Source: Oceanospirillum beijerinckii DSM 7166
Lineage (GTDB): Bacteria; Pseudomonadota; Gammaproteobacteria; Pseudomonadales; Halomonadaceae
Length of the DNA stretch: 64,000 nt
Direction: 5' to 3'
Assembly: GCF_000422425.1 (NCBI RefSeq)
Contig: NZ_AULT01000007.1
Location: 1 to 64,000, forward strand
Position numbers and translations under genes: made by a program. Each line of letters begins with the position of its first letter. The stretch's first letter is position 1. Below, piece by piece: positions 17,742 to 27,136 of the stretch. Under the pieces are notes generated by a model. That model saw nothing but the letters and a program-made list of their open reading frames with translations. It ran no database searches and had not been told where the DNA came from.

Positions 17742-19062
17742 TTCGTTCTCCTGCAAGGATCTTTGCTCCCCATTCACGGGCTTTCTGTTTGAGCTGATCC
17801 GTATCAAACTGTGTCAGTTGTTTATCTTTTACCAGTTGTTCGCCATTGACCCAAACATGCTGAACCTTATCGGCCATGCGCGTATAAACCAGTTGAGAAA
17901 CGGGATTATACACAGGTAGTGCTGTCAGTTGATCCAAATCCAGCGCAATAATATCGGCGGCTTTGCCAATTTCAAGACTTCCGGTTACATCATCAATGCC
18001 TAAAGCCCTGGCGCCATTAATGGTCGCCATGGCAATTGCTTCATAGGCGGGTAGGGCTGCGGCATTACCAGAAACGGCTTTGGCTAATTGAGCGGCATTT
18101 TGCATCTCACCGAACATATCCAGGTCGTTATTACTTGCTGCGCCATCGGTGCCAAGCGCTACGTTGATACCGGCTTGTTGTAGCTCATGTACCGGGCAAA
18201 AACCGCTGGCCAGCTTTAAGTTGGACTCTGGGCAATGCACAACGTTCACTTGGTACTTGGCCAGAATCTTGCGATCTTCATCATTTACCTGAGTGACATG
18301 TACCGCCTGAAAGTCTGGGCCCAGTAAACCCAGTTGTTCTAGGCGAGCAATAGGGCGAGGGCCATTTTTCTCTGCTTCAGTCACTTCAAAAGCGGTTTCA
18401 TGCACATGCATCTGTACTGGTATTTGTAGTTCTTCCCGGTAACTGGCGATCTTTTTCAGCGGCTCATCTGAGACAGTGTAAGGTGCATGAGGGCCAAAAG
18501 CGATATTAATCAGCGGGTTATGACGGAAGTCGGCATGTACTTCTATCGCTTTGTGAATACCTTCTTCGGCATTGCTGGCCCAAGGTGTAGGGAAGTCCAG
18601 AATTGGGCAGCATACCTGAGCGCGCACTTTGTGTTCGCTCGCGACTTCAGCACAAACATCCGGGTAAAAATACATATCGCTAAAGCAGGTGGTGCCTGAT
18701 TGCAGCATCTCGGCAATCGCCAGGCGGGTGCCATCACGGACAAAATCAGGGCTGACCCATTGACCTTCGGCAGGCCAAATATGTTTTTCCAGCCAGGTCA
18801 TTAAGGGTAGATCATCTGCCAGGCCTCGGAACAGGCTCATTGCTGCATGACCATGAGCGTTAATCAGACCTGGCATCAGGGCGTGGTTATCCAGCTCCAG
18901 TTCCTGGTGCCCCTGGTAGGTTTGCTTGGCTTGGTCAGACGGCATGATAGCAATAATCTTGCCCTGATTAATCGCGACACTGTGATGCTCAAGAATAGAG
19001 CGCTCCAGATCCACTGGAATGACCCAGCGGGCATGCAACAGGGTATCCACTTGTGTTGGCAT
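17734..19062 (-). CDS. mtaD: 5-methylthioadenosine/S-adenosylhomocysteine deaminase (TRZ/ATZ family)
   Basis: A 442-aa amidohydrolase. Metal ligands are seen in [13 protein letters not shown] (His-x-His), [19 protein letters not shown] and [16 protein letters not shown] (the catalytic Asp). This fits MTA/SAH deaminase, which converts methylthioadenosine to methylthioinosine. In Pseudomonas the homologous gene is also beside ubiG and mtnA. I take the ATG at 19062 ([14 protein letters not shown]) because homologues begin there; the open frame extends back to 19236 over the mtnA promoter region. It is divergent from mtnA with 139 bases between the starts. Confidence 0.85.
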   Translation of the reverse strand: MPTQVDTLLHARWVIPVDLERSILEHHSVAINQGKIIAIMPSDQAKQTYQGHQELELDNHALMPGLINAHGHAAMSLFRGLADDLPLMTWLEKHIWPAEGQWVSPDFVRDGTRLAIAEMLQSGTTCFSDMYFYPDVCAEVASEHKVRAQVCCPILDFPTPWASNAEEGIHKAIEVHADFRHNPLINIAFGPHAPYTVSDEPLKKIASYREELQIPVQMHVHETAFEVTEAEKNGPRPIARLEQLGLLGPDFQAVHVTQVNDEDRKILAKYQVNVVHCPESNLKLASGFCPVHELQQAGINVALGTDGAASNNDLDMFGEMQNAAQLAKAVSGNAAALPAYEAIAMATINGARALGIDDVTGSLEIGKAADIIALDLDQLTALPVYNPVSQLVYTRMADKVQHVWVNGEQLVKDKQLTQFDTDQLKQKAREWGAKILAGERND

Positions 19063-19201
19063 GGCAAAAATCCCGATAAATAACAAAAACTTCCGTACAG
19101 TATATGCACTTTTTGTCTTGCTGGCACTGTCGATTTTGACTGTCATAGCTATAATAGCCGCCTTTAGTTTATTTCTTTGTAGTTTTTGCTTGGAGTCGTC
19201 G

Positions 19202-20278
19202 ATGAACGCCCCTGATTCAAAAGGTGTAGAAGCCATTATCTGGCAGAATGATTGTCTGGAATTACTGGATCAGCGCATCCTGCCAGAGCAAGAAACTTAT
19301 CTTGTCTATGAAACGGCAGAGGCAGTGGCTGATGCTATCAGGGATATGGTAGTCCGTGGCGCCCCTGCAATTGGCATTACAGCTGCGTACGGTGTCGTTC
19401 TTGCGGCTCGTGCCTGTTTTGCCCGTGATAGCTTTATGTGGAAAGAGAGTATTAAAAAGTCCATTAAGGTTTTGGCAGAATCCCGTCCTACTGCAGTGAA
19501 TCTGTTTTGGGCGTTGGATCGTATGGAAAAACGCATCAAGCTACTAGCAGATGATCTGGATCCGGAGCAGTCCCTGCTAAAAGAAGCTATTCAGATTCAT
19601 GAGTCTGACCTGGCTGCTAACCGCACTATGGGGGAATTTGGTGCAGATATTATTGCGGCTTCACAAGATGATGGCCGTGGTGTCATGACTCATTGCAATA
19701 CAGGCTCTCTGGCAACCGGTGGCATGGGGACGGCGCTGGGTGTGATTCGTACCGCATACAAAAAAGGCATTATTGACCATGTTTATGCGGATGAGACCCG
19801 TCCGTGGTTCCAGGGGTCTCGTTTGACTGCCTGGGAGTTGATGAAAGATGATATTCCTGTTTCCCTTAACGTTGAAGGTGCAGCGGCCCATATCATGAAA
19901 ACTCATGATATTTCCTGGGTAATTGTCGGAGCAGACCGCATTACTGCTAATGGCGATGTGGCTAATAAGATCGGTACATACAGCCTGGCAGTGTTAGCGA
20001 TGCATCATGGTGTGCGTTTTATGGTGGTTGCGCCTTCCAGTACTATCGATATGGCACTGGAGAGTGGTGAGGATATTCCCATTGAAGAGCGCGGGGCTGA
20101 TGAGGTTGTTTCTGTGAAAGGGCAGCAGCTTGCTCCAGAAGGGGTTGAAGTAATCAATCCTGTATTCGATGTGACGCCTGCTGATCTGATTGATGTGATT
20201 GTGACAGAGAAAGGTGTGGTTGAACGGCCAAATCGAGAAAAGATGGAGCTGCTGATGAGTAATGATCGCTTGCACTAA
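19202..20278 (+). CDS. mtnA: Methylthioribose-1-phosphate isomerase MtnA
   Basis: A 358-aa enzyme that converts 5-methylthioribose-1-phosphate to methylthioribulose-1-phosphate in methionine salvage. Family motifs are clear: [32 protein letters not shown] (catalytic Cys), [18 protein letters not shown] and [19 protein letters not shown] (catalytic Asp). The frame opens at 19019, but the ATG at 19202, with TTGGAG upstream, gives the family's usual N-terminus. With the deaminase on the other strand it suggests the MTA-to-methylthioinosine-to-MTR-1-P route. The phosphorylase and later mtn genes are not in this window. Confidence 0.93.
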   Translation: MNAPDSKGVEAIIWQNDCLELLDQRILPEQETYLVYETAEAVADAIRDMVVRGAPAIGITAAYGVVLAARACFARDSFMWKESIKKSIKVLAESRPTAVNLFWALDRMEKRIKLLADDLDPEQSLLKEAIQIHESDLAANRTMGEFGADIIAASQDDGRGVMTHCNTGSLATGGMGTALGVIRTAYKKGIIDHVYADETRPWFQGSRLTAWELMKDDIPVSLNVEGAAAHIMKTHDISWVIVGADRITANGDVANKIGTYSLAVLAMHHGVRFMVVAPSSTIDMALESGEDIPIEERGADEVVSVKGQQLAPEGVEVINPVFDVTPADLIDVIVTEKGVVERPNREKMELLMSNDRLH

Positions 20279-20317
20279 TCTGATTATTAAATGCTTTAAT
20301 TCTCTGACTTAAAAATA

Positions 20318-20347
20318 ACAAAAGCCGTAATATACGGCTTTTGTTTT
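20318..20347 (+). terminator. Strong terminator between mtnA and cheV
   Basis: ACAAAAGCCGTA (20318-20329), loop ATA, TACGGCTTTTGT (20333-20344), then TTT: a perfect 12-bp stem. It serves mtnA and, with A-rich sequence on the other side, perhaps the convergent cheV transcript too. Confidence 0.8.
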
Positions 20348-20475
20348 AAACCAGCTAAATACTGCAGCATAAATGTCTTCGCCATCTCCGGCCAGTGACC
20401 GGAGATAATAAGGATATGAATGTCGAGAAAACGTCTGCTTAGGTACTTGCTGCTGACTCTATGAGTGATAGATGC

Positions 20476-21447
20476 TTAGTCTGTTTCACCATTTAGTAGT
20501 TTCAGTACAGCACTGGCTAATTCATTGGCGTCAAATTTAGGCAGGAAATTATCCGCGCCTACTTTTTCAACCATCGCTTTGTTAAATACGCCGCTCAAAG
20601 AGGTGTGTAATAGTACATACAGGGCTTTCATGTCCGGGTTTTCTTTAACTCGACGAGTCAGGGTATAACCGTCCATCTCTGGCATTTCGATATCTGAGAT
20701 CATCATCAGATATTCATCGGTTGGGTTTCGGCCTTCCATGGTCATGTTTTCCAGGAATTGATAAGCCTCTAAACCATTTTTCAGCAGGGTACAGGTAAAA
20801 CCGGCAGCCTCCAAGCAGCGTTTGATCTGATTCCGGGCTACAACCGAGTCATCAACAACTAGAACATTTTTGCTTTTTTTAGCTTGAGCTTCATCCGCGC
20901 CTGCTTCTTGCGCTTTTTGGTTCAGAGCAGTATCCAGGGCTTCCGATAGTGGTGCGTCCATCTGCTCGTTGAACGGCATGATTTCAGCGATGATTTTTTC
21001 TACATCGATGATCTCAATAATTTCATCCTGATGCTTGGAAATTGCCGTCAGGTAATGTTCTCGGCCTACACCACGTGGTGGTGGGTGAATATCACTCCAC
21101 TCGATATTGATAATATGTTCAACACGATCGACCAAGAAGCCCTGCATCTTACGGTTGTATTCAGCAACGATAACACTCTTGCCACGAACTTGCTCAGAAT
21201 TACCATGACCAATGGCTAATTTCAGATCCAGGATAGGCAGCGGCCCATCCATAGTGTTCGCAACGCCCAGAGCAATAGGATGACGATGTGGCATCGCCGT
21301 CAGATCCGGGCAAGTGATGATCTTTTTCACTTTGAAAACATTAATGCCGTAAAGCTGTTTGTCTTCCAAGCGAAATAAAAGCAGCTCCAGGCGGTTTTCA
21401 CCTGCCAGCTGTGTTCTTTGGTTTACGCTGTGAAGAAGCTTACTCAT
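20476..21447 (-). CDS. cheV: CheV-type chemotaxis coupling protein (CheW-REC)
   Basis: A 323-aa protein. Residues about 20-165 are a CheW domain (LLLFRLEDKQLYGINVFKVK, then GPLPILDLKLAIG and IEWSDIHPPPRGVG). Residues about 195-315 are a response-regulator receiver with VLVVDDSVVARNQI (acidic pocket), MISDIEMPEMDGY (phospho-acceptor Asp) and the Thr-Ser switch in LLHTSLSG. CheV couples receptors to CheA and its phosphorylation dampens signalling. It starts four bases after the HDOD gene stop, so both are probably one operon. The link to the CetAB-like receptor at 7.9-9.7 kb is only functional. Confidence 0.9.
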   Translation of the reverse strand: MSKLLHSVNQRTQLAGENRLELLLFRLEDKQLYGINVFKVKKIITCPDLTAMPHRHPIALGVANTMDGPLPILDLKLAIGHGNSEQVRGKSVIVAEYNRKMQGFLVDRVEHIINIEWSDIHPPPRGVGREHYLTAISKHQDEIIEIIDVEKIIAEIMPFNEQMDAPLSEALDTALNQKAQEAGADEAQAKKSKNVLVVDDSVVARNQIKRCLEAAGFTCTLLKNGLEAYQFLENMTMEGRNPTDEYLMMISDIEMPEMDGYTLTRRVKENPDMKALYVLLHTSLSGVFNKAMVEKVGADNFLPKFDANELASAVLKLLNGETD

Positions 21448-21451
21448 TTCT

Positions 21452-22681
21452 TCAACACTCCTGTGAATCCGCCATTGCCATTAAGCTTTGTTGTAGCGCG
21501 GTTGCCCATCGGCTAGCTTCCAAATATGCCGAGTGAGCTAGATCCTTGTTAAACTGGCTGTCCACGATTTTTTGCCAGTCTACGTTTTCATAGTACATTG
21601 CACACTGCAAGGCCGCGCCTGTGCGTCCTTCCGAGTGCAGTACCGCATTCTTGATCTCGGTACTTAAAGGTAACTCTGAAAGTATCATGGCCATGGGGAT
21701 GTCCAGTAATACGTCCAATAAAGATATCAAGCCTGCATTAAAGAATATTGACTCGTTGGACCAGCCGCTTGATTCTGCCAGAATTTCACACATCTTTGCC
21801 CGGTTCAGGGCCAGATAGAATAAATCTGGTGAGCGATTGGTAGACTCCGACAGGGCAATCACCAAGGTGATGCTACGCAAAGTATTCAAGCCAAGATAGA
21901 TCAGTGCTTCTTTGATATTGTTGATTTTACGATTAAAACCATAATACGCAGAATTGATGAATCTTAACAGTTTATAATACAGCTGTAAGTCCTGAACGAT
22001 AAGTTTTTCTAATTCTTCGAAGGAAACATTGATGTCGCCAACGAGGTTCAGAATCTCTAATGCAATCAATTTGTTACTTGGAAACCGTTTAAGTTCCGTT
22101 GTTTGAGGTCGCGGTAGATAGAGCCCTTGGGTACCTTTAATATCTAGTAGCTGTAGCTGTTGAAACAAACTGATATTATCAACACCGGAGGCTATCTTCA
22201 GCCACGTATCTCTTGGTAGTGCGTTGGATTGACTGTTTTGATAATAAGTGATTGGGGCACGGAAAAAAGAGATTTCGTCTGCCAGATAGTCGTCAAGCGG
22301 GGGAAGCTTTCCCTGATTCAGGCTGATGCCAAGCTTAGCCCCCCGCTGCTTTAAGCCACAGACTAAATTCCTGTTCATAGCGGAGATTCGATTGCTGTCA
22401 CACATAAACCAGAACTGATTCAGTGGGAAGCTCAGGTCATAATACAGTTGCTGCAGGGTTTCCGCACAGGTGTGAATCATTGCAGGGCGATTGTTAAGCA
22501 GGTCGTGAATTCTTGGATCAGTCAGGGCTGATGAAACTATTTCAGGTACAGCAGGCTTAACCGAGCCCTCTTCACAGCTGACCAGTTCATAAGCCAGCAC
22601 GTTAAACTGACTGTCGCATACAGGGATGCGAACAAAATGGATCAGGGGTGTATCATCTGGGTGTTGTTCCATAGCCGTCAT
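21452..22681 (-). CDS. HDOD-domain signalling protein with degenerate EAL-like N-terminus
   Basis: A 409-aa cytoplasmic protein of the YuxH/CdgJ type. The first 180 residues resemble an EAL fold that has lost its signature (no EAL or DDFG motifs visible), and from about 200 the HDOD domain is clear: FEELEKLIVQDLQLYYKLLRFINSAYY and IKEALIYLGLNTLRSITLVIAL. HDOD proteins regulate motility and c-di-GMP output by protein contacts and have no enzymatic His-Asp pair. The start is uncertain: TTG 22684, ATG 22681 and ATG 22672 are close together and none has a strong ribosome-binding site. It is co-directional with cheV, with a four-base gap. Confidence 0.8.
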   Translation of the reverse strand: MTAMEQHPDDTPLIHFVRIPVCDSQFNVLAYELVSCEEGSVKPAVPEIVSSALTDPRIHDLLNNRPAMIHTCAETLQQLYYDLSFPLNQFWFMCDSNRISAMNRNLVCGLKQRGAKLGISLNQGKLPPLDDYLADEISFFRAPITYYQNSQSNALPRDTWLKIASGVDNISLFQQLQLLDIKGTQGLYLPRPQTTELKRFPSNKLIALEILNLVGDINVSFEELEKLIVQDLQLYYKLLRFINSAYYGFNRKINNIKEALIYLGLNTLRSITLVIALSESTNRSPDLFYLALNRAKMCEILAESSGWSNESIFFNAGLISLLDVLLDIPMAMILSELPLSTEIKNAVLHSEGRTGAALQCAMYYENVDWQKIVDSQFNKDLAHSAYLEASRWATALQQSLMAMADSQEC

Positions 22682-22766
22682 CAAGTGTCATATCCATGTA
22701 GAGTCATCATACTCTTATTCTAGTGAAACTTATTGTTTTCAATGCAAAAAAAACTAAAAAAAGTAG

Positions 22767-22794
22767 TTGACCTTCAGGGATATCGGTATAAAAT
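22767..22794 (+). promoter_or_regulatory. Sigma-70 promoter of tRNA-Asn
   Basis: TTGACC (22767-22772), 16-base spacer, TAAAAT (22789-22794), followed by GCGCC, the G+C-rich discriminator common for stable RNA promoters. Transcription would start near 22801, about 15 bases before the mature tRNA. Confidence 0.7.
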
Positions 22795-22815
22795 ATGCGC
22801 CATCTATTAAATAGA

Positions 22816-22891
22816 TCCCTGATAGCTCAGTTGGTAGAGCAGTAGACTGTTAATCTATTGGTCGCAGGTTCGAGTCCTGCTCGGGGAGCCA
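22816..22891 (+). tRNA. tRNA-Asn (anticodon GTT)
   Basis: A 76-base cloverleaf. Acceptor TCCCTGA pairs with TCGGGGA, followed by the discriminator G and encoded CCA. The D-arm reads GCTCAGTTGGTAGAGC, the anticodon loop CTGTTAA gives GTT at 22849-22851, and the T-arm has GGTTCGAGTCC. A promoter lies upstream and a terminator starts ten bases downstream, so this is a single-gene unit. Confidence 0.97.
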
Positions 22892-22900
22892 AATTCGAAA

Positions 22901-22926
22901 AGCCAGCTTTTTAGCTGGCTTTTTTT
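22901..22926 (+). terminator. Rho-independent terminator of tRNA-Asn
   Basis: AGCCAGCT (22901-22908), loop TTTT, AGCTGGCT (22913-22920), T6. Confidence 0.88.
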
Positions 22927-22981
22927 ATGCCCGTAACCCAAATATAGCGCTTGTTTACAGGTTCTACCTAAGAAGGCGCAA

Positions 22982-23007
22982 TAAAAAAGGCCTGATTACT
23001 CAGACCT
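22982..23007 (-). terminator. Terminator of fabV (minus strand)
   Basis: Read on the minus strand: AGGTCTGA, loop GTAA, TCAGGCCT (one G-T pair), then TTTTTTAT. It lies about 70 bases past the fabV stop. Confidence 0.7.
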
Positions 23008-23074
23008 CTTGGATAACCTGCTGCTTGAACAGCCCTTTATCTCTTTAATTGCAGCTTTCTGGCAGCACCTTTAA

Positions 23075-24277
23075 CTAAAGAGTAATCGGCTCAAAATCTA
23101 CCAGGGGGCTAACATCCGCGTCGTAATCAACGCCTTCAATGCCAAAACCAAAGAGCTTCAGGAACTCATCTTTGTAGAGCTGGTAATCCGTCACATCAAA
23201 CAGGTTTTCTGACGTTACAGTTGGCCACAACTCACGGCAAGCTTGTTGAACATCATCACGCAGCTCCCAGTCATCCAAGCGAAGACGGTTGGTGTCATCT
23301 AACTCTGGAGCACCTTGATCATCTTTATACAGCTGGTTGCTGAACATGCGATGAATTTGCTGCATACAACCTTCATGCAGCTCTTTCTCACGCATAATTT
23401 TAAAGACCATAGCAAGGTACAGAGGCATGACAGGAATTGCGGAGCTTGCCTGAGTCACAACCGATTTCAGCACAGCAACGTTAGCACTGCCGCCCTTTTC
23501 TGATAGTTTACCGTTCAACTCGCTTGCTGCTCGATCCAAATCTTCTTTGGCTTTGCCTAATGCACCATGCCAGTAGATCGGCCAGGTGATATCGGTGCCT
23601 ATGTAGGAGTAAGCAACAGTTTTGCAGTCTTCGGACAGTACGCCTGCATCAGACAGCGCATTGATCCACAGCTCCCAGTCCTCGCCGCCCATAACCGTAA
23701 TGGTATCCTGAACCTCCTGCTCGGTAGCCGGTTCAATCTCAGCTTCGATGATGACATCTTTGTTGGTGTCGATAGCAGTAGAGCGATACGGTTCGCCGAT
23801 TGGTTTCAGGCTGGAGCGAATCACTTCGCCGCTGTCTGGTAGCTTACGCACAGGAGAGGCCAGGGAGTAAACAACCATGTCCACAGAGCCTAAGTCCTGC
23901 TTGATTAGCTCAATCACTTTAGCCCGGGCTTCGTGAGAAAACGCATCACCATTGATGCTTTTGGCATATAAGCCTGCTTCATTGGCCAGTTTGTCGAATG
24001 CTGCAGCATTGTACCAACCTGCAGTACCGGTTTTCTTCTCTGTGCCCGGCTTTTCAAAAAACACACCCAGGGTGGCTGCCTCAGAGCCAAAAGCGGCAGC
24101 AATACGGGAAGACAAGCCATAACCACTGGAAGAGCCAATTACCAAAACTCGTTTGGGACCATTTTTAATAGGGCCTTGTGCTTTGGTGAACTCAATTTGT
24201 TCACGCACATTAGCTTCACAGCCAGCTGGGTGAGTGGTGGTACAAATAAAGCCGCGAATCTTTGGTTTAATAATCAT
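23075..24277 (-). CDS. fabV: Enoyl-ACP/trans-2-enoyl-CoA reductase FabV
   Basis: A 400-aa NADH-dependent enoyl reductase of fatty-acid synthesis. The whole length matches Fab[20 protein letters not shown] at the start, the nucleotide-binding [20 protein letters not shown], and the catalytic Tyr-x8-Lys visible as [10 protein letters not shown]. FabV is the triclosan-tolerant isozyme found in Vibrio, Pseudomonas and relatives. It is followed by its own terminator. Whether FabI is also present cannot be seen from this window. Confidence 0.95.
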   Translation of the reverse strand: MIIKPKIRGFICTTTHPAGCEANVREQIEFTKAQGPIKNGPKRVLVIGSSSGYGLSSRIAAAFGSEAATLGVFFEKPGTEKKTGTAGWYNAAAFDKLANEAGLYAKSINGDAFSHEARAKVIELIKQDLGSVDMVVYSLASPVRKLPDSGEVIRSSLKPIGEPYRSTAIDTNKDVIIEAEIEPATEQEVQDTITVMGGEDWELWINALSDAGVLSEDCKTVAYSYIGTDITWPIYWHGALGKAKEDLDRAASELNGKLSEKGGSANVAVLKSVVTQASSAIPVMPLYLAMVFKIMREKELHEGCMQQIHRMFSNQLYKDDQGAPELDDTNRLRLDDWELRDDVQQACRELWPTVTSENLFDVTDYQLYKDEFLKLFGFGIEGVDYDADVSPLVDFEPITL

Positions 24278-24412
24278 AATTCGTCTGTGTCGTTGTCACT
24301 TTAAGTGGAGAAAAGTGCCAGGCCAGAATTTAGCTGGCGTCCATTTTGTTGGCGCTAATCATACCTTACTCTATGGCGAAGGTCTTGTGATGACAACGAA
24401 TTAACTGTTTGA

Positions 24413-24583
24413 TTAAGCTGCTTTAAGTTGACGGCTTCTCTTTTGTTGGGCTGTCGTACAACTACGGCAGTGTTTCAGGTAAACCCGTTCCAATGGTAAG
24501 TAAAACTCGGAACGAGGCAGTTTGCGAAAACAATATTCACAGGTGAAACCAGAAAAGTGCCCTGGATAACGGGTATTGCGCAT
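24413..24583 (-). CDS. Small four-cysteine (zinc-ribbon-like) protein, 56 aa
   Basis: A short gene upstream of fabV on the same strand. The ATG at 24583 has CAGGAG nine bases before it. The product is very basic and has two Cys-x2-Cys knuckles, CEYC near residue 15 and CRSC near residue 39, spaced as in a zinc ribbon, with FSGFTCEYCFRKLPRSEFYL around the first. It could bind RNA, DNA or a protein partner; I do not recognise a named family. The gap to the fabV start is 135 bases, so co-transcription is possible. Confidence 0.65.
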   Translation of the reverse strand: MRNTRYPGHFSGFTCEYCFRKLPRSEFYLPLERVYLKHCRSCTTAQQKRSRQLKAA

Positions 24584-24801
24584 GATTCAATGCTCCTGTT
24601 CTTTGTATATCGCCTCACTTTGACCTTATAAGATGACGTCTGTGTGAATTATTGTTATCAAAATGATTACAACGCAAGATTGAGCGAGTGCAGCAAATAA
24701 CTGGTCCTACCAGTAGGTGTTTTGCCTTAAAGCCAATTTCTATTATTTTTTCTCCATGGTTCAATAGCGCGCTTTGATGATTTAAATGCTGAGTTATCGT
24801 T

Positions 24802-25155
24802 ATGCTATTTGGTTTTTTAGTTCTTCTGGTCTGCCAATTTTGTGGTGAGATTATTGTGCGTTATCTGGATCTACCTTTCCCCAGCCCCGTGGTGGGGATG
24901 GTCATTTTGTTAGCGGGATTAATCATGCATGGGGAGGTGCCAAAAGGCATTCGTCAGGCCAGTGAGGGGCTTTTGTCATATCTTGCTCTTCTATTTGTTC
25001 CCGCAGGGGTGGGATTGATGGTGCATTATCAGTTGATTGCTGCAGATGGTCTAACCATCCTTACCGCTTTGATTTTGAGCACTGCAATTACCTTGCTGGT
25101 AACCGGTGTGATCCTGGATAGGCTGGCCAAAAATAAAATTACACAGGAGCAGTAA
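24802..25155 (+). CDS. CidA/LrgA-family membrane protein
   Basis: A 117-aa protein with four hydrophobic segments and the family motifs CGEIIVRYLDLPFPSPVVGM and LLFVPAGVGLM. CidA/LrgA proteins are holin-like; together with LrgB they influence murein hydrolase activity, and in some bacteria the pair transports pyruvate or other small acids. It ends one base before the LrgB-like gene, so the two form an operon. No LytSR-type or LysR-type regulator is adjacent. Confidence 0.88.
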   Translation: MLFGFLVLLVCQFCGEIIVRYLDLPFPSPVVGMVILLAGLIMHGEVPKGIRQASEGLLSYLALLFVPAGVGLMVHYQLIAADGLTILTALILSTAITLLVTGVILDRLAKNKITQEQ

Positions 25156-25156
25156 A

Positions 25157-25876
25157 ATGGACGAGCTCAATACATTATGGGTATATCTTTCTGCCAGCCC
25201 CTTGCTCAGTATTATGGTAACGATCATCGGTTTTCTGATTGCCAGTCATATTAACCGCATGGCTGGTGGTAGTGCTTTTTTACACCCGGTAATTGTGGCA
25301 ATTGCTTTGATTGTTGCTTTTTTAACCCTGGTGGGCACCAGTTATGAGCAGTACTTTGAGGGTGCGCAGTTTATCCACTTTCTACTCGGTCCTGCGACGG
25401 TTGCGCTCGCAATTCCTCTGTTTGATCATCTGGAGCGAGTAAAGCAGATGTTCTGGCCGCTGATTATCGCTTGTATTTCAGGAATCTTTACTGCAGCGTT
25501 ATCCACTATTGCCATTGTGATTGCTATGGGCGGCAGTCGTGAAACGGTGCTGTCCCTGACACCAAAATCCGTTACATCACCGATTGCTATGGGTATCGCA
25601 GAAAAGATAGGGGGTTATCCGTCATTAACGGCGGGACTAGTATTGGTGACAGGTGCTATCGGTTGTGTGATCGGGCCAATCATGTTCCGTTGGTTAAAAA
25701 TTGAAGACCATAGTGTGCAGGGCTTTACCATGGGTTTGGCGGCACACGGTTTTGGTACGGCTCAGAGTTTTACGGTGAGCTCTATCGCAGGTGCTTTTGC
25801 GGGTTTGGCTATGGGGTTAACGGGCATGTTGAGTGCCTTTATCTTACCGTTGTTAGTACGCTTTTTAGGTATTTGA
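25157..25876 (+). CDS. LrgB-family membrane protein
   Basis: A 239-aa inner-membrane protein with about seven hydrophobic segments. The family core is plain: LLGPATVALAIPLFDHLERVK, TPKSVTSPIAMGIAEKIGG and GLAAHGFGTAQSF. It works with the CidA/LrgA-like product of the gene immediately upstream. Either an autolysis-modulating role or export/import of small carboxylates is possible; the sequence does not decide. Confidence 0.9.
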   Translation: MDELNTLWVYLSASPLLSIMVTIIGFLIASHINRMAGGSAFLHPVIVAIALIVAFLTLVGTSYEQYFEGAQFIHFLLGPATVALAIPLFDHLERVKQMFWPLIIACISGIFTAALSTIAIVIAMGGSRETVLSLTPKSVTSPIAMGIAEKIGGYPSLTAGLVLVTGAIGCVIGPIMFRWLKIEDHSVQGFTMGLAAHGFGTAQSFTVSSIAGAFAGLAMGLTGMLSAFILPLLVRFLGI

Positions 25877-26099
25877 GAGGCTGATTTCTAACGTGCTAAG
25901 TAGGCATACCGCACTTTTCCCACTAAAGCCCGTATTTTCCGGACGAAGCGAGGTTGTCGCAAAAGGGCTGGCAACGTTGATATTACAGTATTGTCAGCCT
26001 GCTACAGAGTTTACCCCTGATGGCACATCAAAAAGCACAAGTTGACCGAGATAATCAGTTTGATTTATTCGGTGCCCCTATGCCTTCCGAGCAATCAAA

Positions 26100-26420
26100 A
26101 TGCTACACCTCTTCTTCATCGGGGCGCCAATTTATATCGCCCCCTCACCAATGCATCGCTCAAAAAAGTTTAAAAAAATGTGCTACGAGTGGGTCAATCA
26201 GCGGGTTTACATAATCTTTCTCCCGACTTACTCGCCAGAACTGAACTCAATAGAATTGCTTTGGAAAAAAATAAAGTATGAGTGGCTACCGATCTCAACA
26301 AATTTAAGCTTTAAAGACCTCTGCCAGTCAGTGAATGACATCCTAACCGACTACAGAGAGAAATATCGCATTTATCACCTATTAGTTATTATTTATCTTT
26401 ATATTTTTTCAGACCTATAG
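26100..26420 (+). pseudogene. Truncated IS630-family transposase remnant
   Basis: About 80 residues match the C-terminal third of IS630-type transposases: HRSKKFKKMCYEWVNQ, then FLPTYSPELNSIELLWKKIK with the catalytic Glu, and YEWLPISTNLSFKDLCQ. The N-terminal DNA-binding domain and the first catalytic Asp are missing; the sequence upstream of about 26140 no longer aligns. The region 25877-26099 holds broken short frames that I cannot name, and 26421-26648 is very AT-rich. It is an old, inactive insertion. Confidence 0.8.
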
Positions 26421-26648
26421 TGTCGCATTAGTTTTTTATTTATTTCCGTCCTTCAACAAATTTATCTATTTTAGCGATCGGATTTAATTTTTATTTAGTG
26501 ACCAACCCTATTGATATTAAATCATAAACCGAATGATATTATTGACAATTCTTTCTTGATCGGTTTGAATTCCTGGGCTTAAATTTATATATTTGTTTAA
26601 GGCCTGTTTTTGCTAAAAATACGCAGTTTAATCACTAAGGAAAGATAA

Positions 26649-26963
26649 ATGACACTGCAACCTGCGGAAGTGAAATGTGATAATAATGGTCATTGGCAGC
26701 ACCCGGATTTACCCTATTGGGAAGGAGACATTTCCAGCGTTGTTATGGAAGATTGGCTTGCGCAGTACCGACTTAGGTCAAAGGTGCTTCACTTAGATCA
26801 GGCCGAGGCTGAGCAAATTTTTAGCTCAGGCCACATTATCCGGACAAATGCCCGATATAACAGGCACAGCCTGGATCTCTATTTGGAAAAAGGATATATC
26901 ATATTATCCGTTCATCGCTCTGATGAAGGTACTTTTATTTGGCTAGGGGCTAGAAAGTATTAG
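26649..26963 (+). CDS. Hypothetical protein, 104 aa
   Basis: I do not recognise this protein. It has a good ribosome-binding site (AAGGAAAG before the ATG), no signal peptide and no membrane segment. The N-terminal half is acidic and Trp-rich (HWQHPDLPYWEGDISSVVME) and the C-terminal half looks like a small beta fold (SLDLYLEKGYIILSVHRSDE). It sits alone in AT-rich DNA between the IS630 remnant and recD, so it may be accessory. Confidence 0.6.
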   Translation: MTLQPAEVKCDNNGHWQHPDLPYWEGDISSVVMEDWLAQYRLRSKVLHLDQAEAEQIFSSGHIIRTNARYNRHSLDLYLEKGYIILSVHRSDEGTFIWLGARKY

Positions 26964-27089
26964 GTTTTAGATAGGCTTATAGCGACTTGTTTTCTGATTT
27001 TTTAATATGCAATTCAAATGACCGTTAACTGGAGGGATAGTCCGCATCAAACGCAGAAAATATGAGAAGGTGCTAGTTGATTGAAGCAA

Positions 27090-27116
27090 GCCTTTACCTG
27101 CAGAACAGGCAAAGGC
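27090..27116 (-). terminator. Stem-loop downstream of recD
   Basis: GCCTTT-A-CCTG (27090-27100) pairs with CAGG-C-AAAGGC (27106-27116) with one mismatch. The minus-strand tail TTGCTTC is a weak T-run, so this is a possible recCBD terminator. Confidence 0.45.
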
Positions 27117-27136
27117 ATTAAAATAAAAGGGGCAGG

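Noticed and set aside
19063-19236. N-terminal extension of the MTA deaminase overlapping the mtnA start
   Set aside because: Family members begin at MPTQ-like residues; the extension would cover the divergent promoter and the start of mtnA.
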